Positions 50,427-61,239 of a stretch of DNA of 64,000 nt are shown piece by piece (within the stretch, counting starts at the first letter, position 1; the number at the start of each line of letters is the position of its first letter). A model generated the notes under the pieces. It was not told the DNA's origin and did not search any database. It saw only the letters and a list, made by a program, of their open reading frames with translations. The position numbers and the translations under genes are program-made. Origin of the DNA: Krasilnikoviella flava (GTDB taxonomy: Bacteria > Actinomycetota > Actinomycetes > Actinomycetales > Cellulomonadaceae); the NCBI RefSeq assembly GCF_900167525.1, contig NZ_FUZQ01000006.1, positions 248,001 to 312,000 on the forward strand, written 5' to 3'.

Positions 50427-50499
50427 CCCTCGACCGCACCCAGCACGGGTGCCGGCCGACCGGGACGCAGCCGAGTGCTGCCGGCGTCCCGGTGACCAC

Positions 50500-50644
50500 G
50501 ACACCGACGGCAGCAGCGGGAGACCCACTTCCGGCCGGCCGCCCGGGCACACCGCCCGGACGCTCCCGGCCTTGGGGTTCAGCCACCTTGGTGGCGGGCC
50601 AACGATCTCGGCCTCACCCGACAGCTCATCTCGCAGGCTGGAGG
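50500..50644 (+). ncRNA. c-di-AMP riboswitch (ydaO-yuaA class)
   Basis: The leader contains the conserved blocks of the actinobacterial ydaO-yuaA riboswitch in order: GCGGGAGACC near 50516, CCTTGGGGTTCAGCCACC near 50570, GGCGGGCCAACGATCTCGG near 50592 and CCCGACAGCTCATCTCGCAG near 50617. The class binds two c-di-AMP molecules and usually turns expression off. It ends beside GGAGG (50640-50644), eight bases before the ATG of the cell-wall hydrolase, the usual target in actinobacteria. The boundaries are approximate. Confidence 0.88.
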
Positions 50645-50652
50645 TCACGTCC

Positions 50653-51501
50653 ATGCCCACGTCCCACGCTCCCGCGCGCCCCGGCACCGCCGCCGTGGCC
50701 GCCCGCCGGCCCCGCCGGGCGATCATCGCCCTCGCCGTCGCCGGCGCCCTCACCGGCGGCACGCTCATCGCCGTCGCCCCCCACGCCTCCGCCTCGACCG
50801 GCTCCACGTCCGCGGGCGTGAGCACCGTCGCCGTCCACGCGGCCAAGGGCAAGGTCAAGCCCCGCACCGTCTTCAGCGCGTCCAAGCACACGATGGTGAA
50901 GAACTCCGGCCGGCACCGCCCGGCGTTCACCATGAAGGCCACGCACTCCGGCAAGGCGATCTCCGGCCGCGCCAAGCTCGTCATGAACGGCAAGGTCGTC
51001 TCGACCAAGCGCCTGCACTCCGGCAAGGCCACCTTCAAGCCGGTCTGGGGCCAGTACAAGGTCGGCAAGAACAAGGTCCGCATCCTCGTGGCGCCGACTT
51101 CGGACAACCTCGCGAACAAGTCGTCGCGCACCACCGGCGTCACCGCGAAGAAGCCCGGCTCGCCCGTCGTGCGGATCGCCAGCTCCAAGGTCGGCGCCCG
51201 CTACGTGCACGGCGCCACCGGCCCGAACGCGTTCGACTGCTCGGGCTTCACGTCGTACGTGTACAAGAAGGCGATCGGCAAGACCATGCCGCGCACCTCG
51301 TCCGCGCAGAAGCACGTGGGCAAGCGCGTCTCGCGCGCCAACGCCAAGCCCGGCGACCTGATCTGGACCCCCGGCCACGTCGCCATCTACATCGGCAACG
51401 GCAAGCAGATCGACGCCGGCCGCCCGGGCGTCGGTGTCGTCAAGCGCAACATCTGGCAGTCGAACCCGACCTTCATCCGGGTCAGCAGCAAGGCCGTCTG
51501 A
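50653..51501 (+). CDS. secreted NlpC/P60 peptidoglycan endopeptidase
   Basis: The 282-residue precursor has a long signal peptide (basic RRPRR, then AIIALAVAGALTGGTLIAVA), a Lys-rich beta domain (about 60-160, with KLVMNGKVVSTKRLHSGKAT, like a bacterial Ig or wall-binding domain) and an NlpC/P60 domain with catalytic C196 in NAFDCSGFTSYVY and H242 in TPGHVAIYIGNG. It should cut peptide cross-links of the wall. Its mRNA leader is a c-di-AMP riboswitch, tying wall remodelling to that messenger. Confidence 0.9.
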   Translation: MPTSHAPARPGTAAVAARRPRRAIIALAVAGALTGGTLIAVAPHASASTGSTSAGVSTVAVHAAKGKVKPRTVFSASKHTMVKNSGRHRPAFTMKATHSGKAISGRAKLVMNGKVVSTKRLHSGKATFKPVWGQYKVGKNKVRILVAPTSDNLANKSSRTTGVTAKKPGSPVVRIASSKVGARYVHGATGPNAFDCSGFTSYVYKKAIGKTMPRTSSAQKHVGKRVSRANAKPGDLIWTPGHVAIYIGNGKQIDAGRPGVGVVKRNIWQSNPTFIRVSSKAV

Positions 51502-51506
51502 CTCCT

Positions 51507-51542
51507 GCCGAGGTAGTTCGAGAATCGCCGAGGTAGTTCGAG
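51507..51542. repeat. tandem 20-bp word, copy 2 (shared with 41030)
   Basis: GCCGAGGTAGTTCGAG occurs at 51507-51522 and again at 51527-51542, with AATC between (20-base period). The second unit forms part of the left arm of the hairpin that follows. Confidence 0.85.
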
Positions 51543-51588
51543 GGGGCGGTCCGCATCTGATGCGGGCCGCCCCCTTCGAGCTACCTCG
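51529..51588. terminator. long hairpin between convergent NlpC/P60 and clpB genes
   Basis: The left arm (51529-51557) and right arm (51559-51588) pair over nearly 29 positions, with one bulged base and two wobble or mismatch positions; the core is GGGGGCGG with CCGCCCCC. The outer end is built from the word CGAGGTAG and its complement CTACCTCG. Confidence 0.85.
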
Positions 51589-51591
51589 ACG

Positions 51592-54204
<2,613 letters not shown>

Positions 54205-54264
54205 GGGACCTCCGGGATGACGTGCGATGACACGGGTAGAACGTCTGTCGGGGGGAACGTCGCC

Positions 54265-54299
54265 AAAGTTGAGTCTATTCCGCTCAACTTTGATCGCAA
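54265..54299 (-). promoter_or_regulatory. HAIR operator (HspR) over the clpB promoter
   Basis: AAAGTTGAG (54265-54273) and CTCAACTTT (54283-54291) are exact inverted repeats. The inner part GTTGAGT-N7-GCTCAAC matches the HAIR consensus CTTGAGT-N7-ACTCAAG. On the minus strand TTGCGA (plus 54294-54299) and TAGACT (plus 54272-54277) form a promoter with a 16-base spacer that the operator covers. Confidence 0.85.
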
Positions 54300-54352
54300 G
54301 CCGCCCCGGGTGCCGGGTGGCTGCCCGACGGCGGCTGCGGGATGCTGGGGCG

Positions 54353-55441
54353 GTGACCACTCCAGCCCGCGGCCCCGTGCGCCGCCTCCGCACCGCGATC
54401 GCGGCGGCCCTGGCCGCCGTCGGCCTCCTCGCCCTCGCCGGGTGCATGAAGGTCGACATGGACATGACGCTCTCCGAGGACGACACCGTCTCCGGCACGA
54501 TCGTCATGGCCGTCTCCAACAGCCTCGCCGAGACCATGGGGATGGAACCCGGCGAGCTGTGGAACCAGGCCGGCGGGGAGCTGTCGCAGAACCTGCCCGA
54601 GGGCGCCACCCAGGAGCCGTACTCCGACGACGAGTACACGGGCACCAAGTACACCTTCACCGACGCGCCGATCAGCCAGATCTCCGGGGAGGGCGGCGAG
54701 GACCTCACGATCACCCGCGACGGCGACGACTACGTCGTCGACGGCACCATGAACCTCTCCGAGGGCGCGGACCAGCTCGAGTCCCTGCCGCAGAACGTGC
54801 AGGACGCCTTCGACGTGCGGCTCGCCATCACCTTCCCCGGGCCCGTCAGCGACGCCACCGGCACCATCGACGGCAACACCGTCACCTGGACCCCGAAGGT
54901 CGGCGAGGACACGGAGATCCACGCCGTCGGCGCGGCCGAAGAGGGTGCGGGAGGCTTCCCCTGGTGGATCGTCGGGCTCGTCGTCGGGCTGGTCGTCATC
55001 GGCCTCGTGGTGTGGTTCGTGGTGCGGAACAACCGTCGTCCGGCCGCCGTCACCGGCACCTCGGCGGGCGACGCCACCTTCGCCGCGCAGGCGGCACCCG
55101 GATCCGTGCCCGCCGCCGGGCCGACGCCCGAGGAGCAGGTCTTCGGCGCGCCGCACGCCGGCGAGCCCACGACCGGCCCCGTGGCCGAGCCGCTCGAGCC
55201 GGAGGCCGCGCCCGAGACCGCACCGCCGGCCGGCCCGACGACAGGCCCCGTCGCGGAGCCCCTCGAGCCCGAGCGCCCGGGTGCGGAGGACACGCTCCGC
55301 CAGGAGCCCGTCCAGGACGCCGCTCCCCCGGCCGCACCGGAGCCCGAGGCCGCTCCTCCCGCCGCGCCCGAGCCCGAGGCCGCACCCCAGGCCGAGCCCG
55401 GCGACGAGGACCGCCCGTCCGGCCCGACGCAGGGTGCCTGA
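54353..55441 (+). CDS. LppM-family lipoprotein with Pro-rich tail
   Basis: The 362-residue precursor has a lipobox (LLALAGC) after a hydrophobic signal, then an LppM-type domain ([60 protein letters not shown]), one transmembrane helix ([19 protein letters not shown]) and a Pro/Glu/Ala-rich tail. The tail has two internal repeats: [12 protein letters not shown] twice and [10 protein letters not shown] twice. LppM proteins are surface lipoproteins of unclear role. GTG 54353 is six bases from GATGCT and diverges from clpB. Confidence 0.82.
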   Translation: MTTPARGPVRRLRTAIAAALAAVGLLALAGCMKVDMDMTLSEDDTVSGTIVMAVSNSLAETMGMEPGELWNQAGGELSQNLPEGATQEPYSDDEYTGTKYTFTDAPISQISGEGGEDLTITRDGDDYVVDGTMNLSEGADQLESLPQNVQDAFDVRLAITFPGPVSDATGTIDGNTVTWTPKVGEDTEIHAVGAAEEGAGGFPWWIVGLVVGLVVIGLVVWFVVRNNRRPAAVTGTSAGDATFAAQAAPGSVPAAGPTPEEQVFGAPHAGEPTTGPVAEPLEPEAAPETAPPAGPTTGPVAEPLEPERPGAEDTLRQEPVQDAAPPAAPEPEAAPPAAPEPEAAPQAEPGDEDRPSGPTQGA

Positions 55442-56408
55442 CGCGCCGGCCGCGCCACGCCCCGACGCCGGGGCATGGCGCGAGGACGTCCTCGGTCCGG
55501 ACTTCCAGGCGCGCACCCTGCCGCTGCCCCGCGGCGCGGAGGCGGTGCTGGTGCGCCACGTGCCGTCCACGCCCGGCGAAGGCGGCACGCCGGCGCGCAC
55601 CGCCGTGCTGTACGTGCACGGCTTCGCGGACTACTTCTTCCACCCGCACCTCGCGGCGGCCGTCGCCGGTCGCGGGCTCGCCTTCTACGCCGTCGACCTG
55701 CGCGGGCACGGGCGCGCCTGGGACGCGCAGGTGACCGCCGGGGGCGACCCGAACCAGGTCCGCGACATCGCCGTGTACGCGCAGGACCTCGACGCCGCGG
55801 CCGCCGCCGTCCGGGCTGTCGGGCACGAGCGCCTCGTCGTCCTCGGCCACTCCACCGGCGGGCTCGTGGCTCCCCTGTGGGCGGCGGCCCGCCCCGGCCG
55901 GGCGGACGCGCTGGCGCTCAACAGCCCGTGGGTCCAGCTCAACAAGCCGGGCCCCGTGCGGTTGGCGGCCACGGCGCTCGTCGAGGCGCTCGGCGTCGTC
56001 GCGCCCCGCGCCGTCGTGAACCACCTCGACGACGGGTACGCGCGCGCCCTGCACCGCACCCACGACGGCGAGTGGGACTTCGACCCGGCGTGGAAGCCGC
56101 ACGAGCCGTTCCCTGTCCGGGCCGCCTGGCTGCGGTCGGTGCTGCGGGCCCAGCGCCGACTCGCCCGCGGGCTGGCGCTGGACATCCCCGTGCTCGTGCT
56201 CACGTCGGACCGCTCCACCGCCGACCAGCACCTCACCACCGACACCGTGCTCGACGTCGCGCACATGCGTGCCCGGGCACGGCGGCTCGGCGACGACGTC
56301 ACCGTCCGCACCGTCGCGGGCGGCACGCACGACCTCGCCCTGTCCCCGCGCCCCGCCCGCGACGCGTACCTCACCGCCGTCCTCGACTGGATCGAGGCCC
56401 TGCCCTAG
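55434..56408 (+). CDS. alpha/beta hydrolase, monoacylglycerol-lipase-like
   Basis: The 324-residue protein has the alpha/beta hydrolase landmarks: [20 protein letters not shown] (oxyanion His-Gly), [15 protein letters not shown], the nucleophile Ser in [16 protein letters not shown] and a C-terminal His in [13 protein letters not shown]. The Ser-aided hydrolase_4 style suggests lysophospholipase or monoacylglycerol lipase activity. GTG 55434 overlaps the LppM gene by eight bases, so the two are coupled; ATG starts are absent. Confidence 0.85.
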   Translation: MPDAPAAPRPDAGAWREDVLGPDFQARTLPLPRGAEAVLVRHVPSTPGEGGTPARTAVLYVHGFADYFFHPHLAAAVAGRGLAFYAVDLRGHGRAWDAQVTAGGDPNQVRDIAVYAQDLDAAAAAVRAVGHERLVVLGHSTGGLVAPLWAAARPGRADALALNSPWVQLNKPGPVRLAATALVEALGVVAPRAVVNHLDDGYARALHRTHDGEWDFDPAWKPHEPFPVRAAWLRSVLRAQRRLARGLALDIPVLVLTSDRSTADQHLTTDTVLDVAHMRARARRLGDDVTVRTVAGGTHDLALSPRPARDAYLTAVLDWIEALP

Positions 56409-56481
56409 TGCCGAACAGGCGCCCCACGGTCGTGTCCGATTCCCGCTAGCCGCCGTCGGTGGCGCGCGCGAGGATGAGGGC

Positions 56482-58131
56482 ATGACGACGACAGCCCGGC
56501 CCGACGTCCCGGCCCCGAGCGCCCCCGACGCGCGGGACTTCGACGAGCGCTACCGCGCCATCGCGGCGCGGGACACCCGGTTCGACGGACAGTTCTTCAC
56601 GGCCGTGCGGTCCACCGGCATCTACTGCCGCCCGTCCTGCCCGGCGCGCACCCCCAAGCCGGAGAACGTCACCTTCTACCTCACCTCGGCCGCGGCGCAC
56701 GAGGCCGGCTACCGCGCCTGCAAGCGGTGCCTGCCCGAGGCCGCGCCCGGCACACCCGCGTGGGACCTGCGGCACGACCTCGCCGGCCGCGCGATGCGCC
56801 TCATCGCGGACGGCGTCGTCGACCGCGAGGGCACGGACGGGCTCGCGGCCCGCCTCGGCTACAGCACCCGGCACGTGCACCGGCTGCTGACGACGGAGCT
56901 CGGCGCCGGGCCGCTCGCCCTCGCCCGCGCGCAGCGGGCCCAGACGGCGCGCAGCCTGGTCGTCGGCACGGACCTGCCGCTGTCGGACGTCGCGTTCGCG
57001 GCCGGCTTCGGCTCCATCCGCCAGTTCAACGACACGATGACCGGGGTGTTCGACACGGCGCCGAGCGACCTGCGCGCCCGCGCCCGCCGTCGCGGCCGCC
57101 CCGAGGCCGCCGTCCGGCGCGGGGCCTCCCCCGTCCCGTGGCCCCTCGACGCGCGGGACCGCGTGCTGGCAGCCGATGGTGGCTGCGACGTCGCACGGGT
57201 GCGCCTCGACCTCGAGCTGCCGGTGCGCGAGCCGTTCGACGCCCGCGGCGTGGTGGCGTTCCTCGCGGCGCGCGCCGTCGACGGGGTCGAGGTCGCCGAC
57301 CTCGACGGCGACGACGTGCGGTACGCCCGCACGCTGCTGCTCCCCCACGGGCCGGGCGCTGCGGAGGTCGTGGCCGGGCCGGGCGTGGGACCCGGCCGGG
57401 TCGCCGTGCGGCTCGAGCTCGCGTCGGCCACCGACGTCTCGGTCGCCGTCGCCCGCCTGCGCCGGCTGCTCGACCTGGACGCCGACCCGGCCGCCGTCGA
57501 CACCGCCCTCGCGGACGACCCGGCGCTCGCGCCGCTGGTCGCACGCGCCCCCGGCCTGCGGGTGCCCGGCACGGTGGACCCCCACGAGATCGTGGTGCGC
57601 GCGATCGTCGGGCAGCAGATCAGCGTGGCCGCCGCCCGCACGCACCTGAGCCGCCTCGCCGCCGGCGTGGGCACGCCGTACGAGTCGGCCGTGCCCGGCC
57701 TGACCCGGCTGTTCCCCACGCCCGCGCAGATCGCGACCTCGGCGGCGGACCACCTGCGCCTGCCGGCCCGGTCCGTCGCGACGGTCGTCGACACCGCCGG
57801 CGCGCTGGCCGACGGCACCCTGAGCGTCGGGGTGGGCGACGACGGCGACGCGCTGCGCGCCGCGCTCGTCGCCCGGCGGGGCATCGGGCCGTGGACCGCC
57901 GCCTACGTCGCGATGCGCGTGCTGCGCGACCCGGACTCCTGGCTCGACGGCGACGTCGCCCTCCTCGCGGGCGCCGCGGCGGCAGGCGTCGGCCTCCCCG
58001 GCCTGCCCGACGACGCCTCCCGCGCCGCCCGGTCCCGCGCCCTCGCCGCCCGCGCGGAGCGCTGGGCGCCGTGGCGCTCGTACGCCGCGATGCACCTGTG
58101 GCGCGCCGCCCTCCCGCCGAGCATGCAGTAG
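56482..58131 (+). CDS. Ada metal-binding/AraC regulator fused to AlkA DNA glycosylase
   Basis: The 549-residue protein has an Ada zinc domain ([20 protein letters not shown], then [10 protein letters not shown], four Cys; about 30-100), an AraC helix-turn-helix (about 105-200, [38 protein letters not shown]) and an AlkA 3-methyladenine glycosylase (about 230-549, with [35 protein letters not shown] and the catalytic Asp region [12 protein letters not shown]). It both senses methylphosphotriesters and removes alkylated bases. It lacks the O6-methylguanine transferase domain, supplied by the next gene. ATG 56482 is six bases from GAGGAT. Confidence 0.93.
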   Translation: MTTTARPDVPAPSAPDARDFDERYRAIAARDTRFDGQFFTAVRSTGIYCRPSCPARTPKPENVTFYLTSAAAHEAGYRACKRCLPEAAPGTPAWDLRHDLAGRAMRLIADGVVDREGTDGLAARLGYSTRHVHRLLTTELGAGPLALARAQRAQTARSLVVGTDLPLSDVAFAAGFGSIRQFNDTMTGVFDTAPSDLRARARRRGRPEAAVRRGASPVPWPLDARDRVLAADGGCDVARVRLDLELPVREPFDARGVVAFLAARAVDGVEVADLDGDDVRYARTLLLPHGPGAAEVVAGPGVGPGRVAVRLELASATDVSVAVARLRRLLDLDADPAAVDTALADDPALAPLVARAPGLRVPGTVDPHEIVVRAIVGQQISVAAARTHLSRLAAGVGTPYESAVPGLTRLFPTPAQIATSAADHLRLPARSVATVVDTAGALADGTLSVGVGDDGDALRAALVARRGIGPWTAAYVAMRVLRDPDSWLDGDVALLAGAAAAGVGLPGLPDDASRAARSRALAARAERWAPWRSYAAMHLWRAALPPSMQ

Positions 58132-58203
58132 CGCTCGCTCTCCGCCCGCCTTCCGAGCGCAACTGCCTGCTCGGCACCCGACCCGACACCCCCGGAGGTT
58201 CCG

Positions 58204-58749
58204 ATGACCGCGACGACCACCACGACCGCCACGACCGCCCGCACCACCACCGTCCCCACGCCGGACGGCCCGTTCACCGTCGTCGTCGACCCGGACGGCA
58301 CGGTGCTCGCCTCCGGCTGGACGACCGACGCGGATGCCCTCGTCGGCCTCACCCACCCCGACCTCCGGCCGGCCGCCACGACCCCGGTGCCCGACGACGA
58401 CCCCGCCGTCACGACCGCCGTCGCGGCCGTGCGCGCCTACTACGGGGGTGACGTGCACGCGATCGACGACGTGCCGGTGCGCCAGGTCTCCGGCCCGTAC
58501 CGCGCCCACGCGTGGGACGTGCTGCGCACCGTCGAGGCGGGCGAACCCGTCACCTACACCCGTTACGCGGAGCTCTCCGGCCGGTCTGCCGCCGTCCGCG
58601 CGGCCGCCGGCGCCTGCGCGATGAACGCGGCCGCCCTGTTCGTGCCGTGCCACCGCGTGCTGCGCACCGACGGCAGCCTCGGCGGCTTCCGCTACGGCCT
58701 CGACGTCAAGCGCAGCCTCCTCGCGCACGAGGCGCGCCACACGGACTGA
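58204..58749 (+). CDS. ogt: methylated-DNA-protein-cysteine methyltransferase Ogt
   Basis: The 181-residue suicide enzyme takes the methyl from O6-methylguanine onto its cysteine in ALFVPCHRVLRTDGSLGGFR. YTRYAELSGRSAAVRAAAGA forms the DNA-reading helix. The first 15 residues are a Thr-rich run (MTATTTTTATTARTTTV). GGAGG precedes the ATG. It lies 72 bases after the Ada-AlkA gene and is its natural partner, likely induced together by alkylation. Confidence 0.95.
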   Translation: MTATTTTTATTARTTTVPTPDGPFTVVVDPDGTVLASGWTTDADALVGLTHPDLRPAATTPVPDDDPAVTTAVAAVRAYYGGDVHAIDDVPVRQVSGPYRAHAWDVLRTVEAGEPVTYTRYAELSGRSAAVRAAAGACAMNAAALFVPCHRVLRTDGSLGGFRYGLDVKRSLLAHEARHTD

Positions 58750-58770
58750 GCCCGGAGCGACCGGCGGCGG

Positions 58771-59838
58771 TCAGAGCGACGGCTCCTCCGGCGTCGAGAC
58801 CGTGAACACCGCCCCCGCGACGGCGGGCACCCGCGTGGCGGTCCGCTCGAGGTCGTCGAGCCGCCGCGCGACCGTCTCCTCCGGCTCGTTGCCGCTCAGG
58901 TCGACGCTGGCGACGAGGTACAGCGACCGCGGCCCGACGTACTCGAGCCGCAGGTAGGTGACACGCTCGACCTGCGGCATGCTCACGAGGTGCGCGAGCA
59001 CGGCGGCCCGCGTCTCGGGCCGGGCCGCCTCGCCGACGAGGAAGCGGCGGTTGCGGTCGACGAGGACGAGGGACACCACGGCCAGCACGACGCCCACGAC
59101 GATCGACCCGACGGCGTCGGGCACGGGCGAGCCCGTGAGCTGGTGCGCGAGCACCCCCGAGAAGGCGACCACGAGGCCGACCAGGGCCGCGGCGTCCTCG
59201 GCGAAGACGGCGCGCAGGGTGGGGTCGGAGGTGACCAGCACGTGGTGCAGCACGTCGTGCTCCGCCTTCTTCGCCTCGGCGCGCGCCTGCCGCGAGGCCT
59301 GCAGGAACGAGAAACCCTCGAGCACGAGCGCGAGGCCGAGCACCGCGTACGCGACCCCGAAGTCGCTCGCGGGCTCGGGGTGCACCAGCTCCTGGATGCC
59401 GTGCGTGATGGACACCCCGGCGCCGACGGCGAACAGCCCGATGGCGGCGAACATCGACCAGACGTATGCCTCCCGGCCGAAGCCGAGGGGGTGCTCCCGG
59501 TCGGCGGGGCGGCGCGAGCGCCGGTCGGCGACGAGCAGGAAGATCTCGTTCCCGGTGTCCGCCCACGAGTGCACGGCCTCCGCGAGCATCGACGCCGACC
59601 CGGTGACGACCGCGGCCCCGGACTTCGCGACGGCGACGAACGCGTTGGCGGCGAACGCGATGATCACCGTGACCGTGCTCTCGCCGCCGTGCGTGTCCTG
59701 CACGACGCGCGGGCTGACGCCGGGCTGCGGCGGCGGTGCCCCCGGCTCGGCCTCGGCAGGGTGCGTGAACGCCTCGAACGGGTCGGGTGCGGTGGTCGGG
59801 TCCGGCTCGCGGGAGGGTCCGGGCTCGGCAGGTGCCAT
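58771..59838 (-). CDS. cation diffusion facilitator family transporter
   Basis: The 355-residue protein has about six transmembrane helices and the CDF metal site pattern ASMLAEAVHSWADTGNEIFL (HxxxD) in helix 2. It also shows EHPLGFGREAYVWSMFAAIG and, in helix 5, EDAAALVGLVVAFSGVLAHQ (D in helix 5). A C-terminal cytoplasmic ferredoxin-like domain follows (RVTYLRLEYVGPRSLYLVAS). It exports Zn, Mn or another divalent cation for protons. It starts 23 bases after mnhG, so it is probably the last cistron of the Mrp operon. Confidence 0.88.
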   Translation of the reverse strand: MAPAEPGPSREPDPTTAPDPFEAFTHPAEAEPGAPPPQPGVSPRVVQDTHGGESTVTVIIAFAANAFVAVAKSGAAVVTGSASMLAEAVHSWADTGNEIFLLVADRRSRRPADREHPLGFGREAYVWSMFAAIGLFAVGAGVSITHGIQELVHPEPASDFGVAYAVLGLALVLEGFSFLQASRQARAEAKKAEHDVLHHVLVTSDPTLRAVFAEDAAALVGLVVAFSGVLAHQLTGSPVPDAVGSIVVGVVLAVVSLVLVDRNRRFLVGEAARPETRAAVLAHLVSMPQVERVTYLRLEYVGPRSLYLVASVDLSGNEPEETVARRLDDLERTATRVPAVAGAVFTVSTPEEPSL

Positions 59839-59861
59839 GCGCCCGGTCTACCAGCCGCGGG

Positions 59862-60218
59862 TCAGTCGGGCTCGCCGAACTCGTTCGGCCGCAGGTCGTC
59901 GGGGTCGACCTTGCCGGTGCGGAACCCGGCGCGGCCCACCATGTGTGCGGCGACGGGCGACGTGACCAGCTGGAACGCGACCACCAGCACGAGCATCCCG
60001 ACGGCCGACCAGCTGCGCACCCGCAGCGCGAGCGCGGTGAGCAGGAGGATGAGGCCCAGCACCTGCGGCTTGGTGACGGTGTGCATGCGGGCGAGCAGGG
60101 ACGGGAAGCGCAGGAGGCCCACGCCGGCGCCGAGCGTGAGGAACGCGCCGGCGAGCAGGAACACCGCGGCGACGGTGTCGGCGATCGTGGTCCACAGCCC
60201 CGGGTCGACGTGGGTCAT
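59862..60218 (-). CDS. mnhG: Mrp Na+(K+)/H+ antiporter subunit G
   Basis: The 118-residue protein has three transmembrane helices: VAAVFLLAGAFLTLGAGVGL, then RFPSLLARMHTVTKPQVLGL and LILLLTALALRV, typical of MnhG/PhaG. It is a small membrane subunit of the Mrp antiporter, which exchanges protons for Na+. The ATG overlaps the mnhF stop. Confidence 0.92.
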   Translation of the reverse strand: MTHVDPGLWTTIADTVAAVFLLAGAFLTLGAGVGLLRFPSLLARMHTVTKPQVLGLILLLTALALRVRSWSAVGMLVLVVAFQLVTSPVAAHMVGRAGFRTGKVDPDDLRPNEFGEPD

Positions 60219-60616
60219 CGCTGGGCACCCCCCGCGCTCTCGGCGTCGTCCTCGGCATCGATCGCGCGCACCCCGTCGCGCTGCTCGCCGCGCGGCACGT
60301 CGGCGGCGCGCGCCTGGGCGGCGACCTCCTCCGGGGTGCGCACGCGACCCTCGTCCTCGGGTTCCTTGCCGGCGAAGCGGGCCATCGTCACCGAGCCGAC
60401 GAAGCCGACCATCGACAGCGCCACGAGGATCGGGATGGTCTCGGTGCGCCGCGACCAGATGGCCTCGATCGCGATGGCGCACACCAGCGTGACGGTCAGG
60501 GTGTCCAGCGCGACGGCCCGGTCGAGCATCGACGGCCCGCGCTCCACCCGGACGAGCGCGAGCAGCGCGGCGACGGCCACCAGCACGGCGGCCGCCATCA
60601 CGGCGGCGAGCATCAT
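60215..60616 (-). CDS. mnhF: Mrp antiporter subunit F
   Basis: The 133-residue protein has three helices with VRVERGPSMLDRAVALDTLT, the RxPxxxDRxxA(L/T)D core of MnhF, then IEAIWSRRTETIPILVALSM. A hydrophilic Glu/Arg-rich tail of about 45 residues is longer than usual. The ATG overlaps the mnhE stop (ATGA). Confidence 0.92.
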   Translation of the reverse strand: MMLAAVMAAAVLVAVAALLALVRVERGPSMLDRAVALDTLTVTLVCAIAIEAIWSRRTETIPILVALSMVGFVGSVTMARFAGKEPEDEGRVRTPEEVAAQARAADVPRGEQRDGVRAIDAEDDAESAGGAQR

Positions 60617-61239
60617 GCGTCCCCCTCCCCTCGTCCGGACGGCGGCGTCGAGCCGGCGTCGAGCGCCGTGCCGGCGTCGCCGGGAACCAGGCCGCACCGG
60701 GCCAGGACGGTGTTGCTGGCGAACGCCCGCAGCACCCGCTCCTCGAGCGCGAGCGTGTCGCGACGCACGGCCTCCGGCCCGCCGGAACCGTCGATGTCCA
60801 GCACGTGCAGGTAGACGACGCCGGTGCTGCGGCGCGCCTCGACGACCAGCGACCCCGGCACGAGCGACGACATCACGGCCGTGATGGTGAGGTACGCGTC
60901 CTCGGGGTTGCGCAGCCGGACCGCGACGATGGCGCCGTGCGGCACCGGCCCCGGCCGGATCGCCTTCCATGCCACCTCGAAGGACGCGACGAACAGGTCG
61001 GCCACGAACCGCGCCCCGAGGACCACGGCCGGCCACGGCCGCACCGTGCCGTGCATGTCGATGGCCGGCAGCGGGAACATCGTGACCACCGCGACGGCGA
61101 TCACGGCTCCCGCGATGACGTTGGCCCACGACAGGTCACCCCACAGCAGCACCCAGATCAGGGTGAGGAGCGCGAGGGCGTGCCACTGCGAGCCCAGCCG
61201 GCGCAGCTGGTGGGCGGGACGGCGCGACTGCGGGCTCAT
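60613..61239 (-). CDS. mnhE: Mrp antiporter subunit E
   Basis: The 208-residue protein has a hydrophobic N-terminal half (ALALLTLIWVLLWGDLSWAN) and the MnhE core FVASFEVAWKAIRPG, then VAVRLRNPEDAYLTITAVMS and SLVPGSLVVEARRST. Its start overlaps the mnhD stop. The C-terminal 50 residues are polar and poorly conserved. Confidence 0.92.
   Translation of the reverse strand: MSPQSRRPAHQLRRLGSQWHALALLTLIWVLLWGDLSWANVIAGAVIAVAVVTMFPLPAIDMHGTVRPWPAVVLGARFVADLFVASFEVAWKAIRPGPVPHGAIVAVRLRNPEDAYLTITAVMSSLVPGSLVVEARRSTGVVYLHVLDIDGSGGPEAVRRDTLALEERVLRAFASNTVLARCGLVPGDAGTALDAGSTPPSGRGEGDA

Noticed and set aside
54945-56408. Fusion of LppM and the hydrolase into one protein
   Set aside because: The LppM frame stops at 55441 and the hydrolase is in another frame, with a GTG eight bases before that stop; these are overlapping separate genes.
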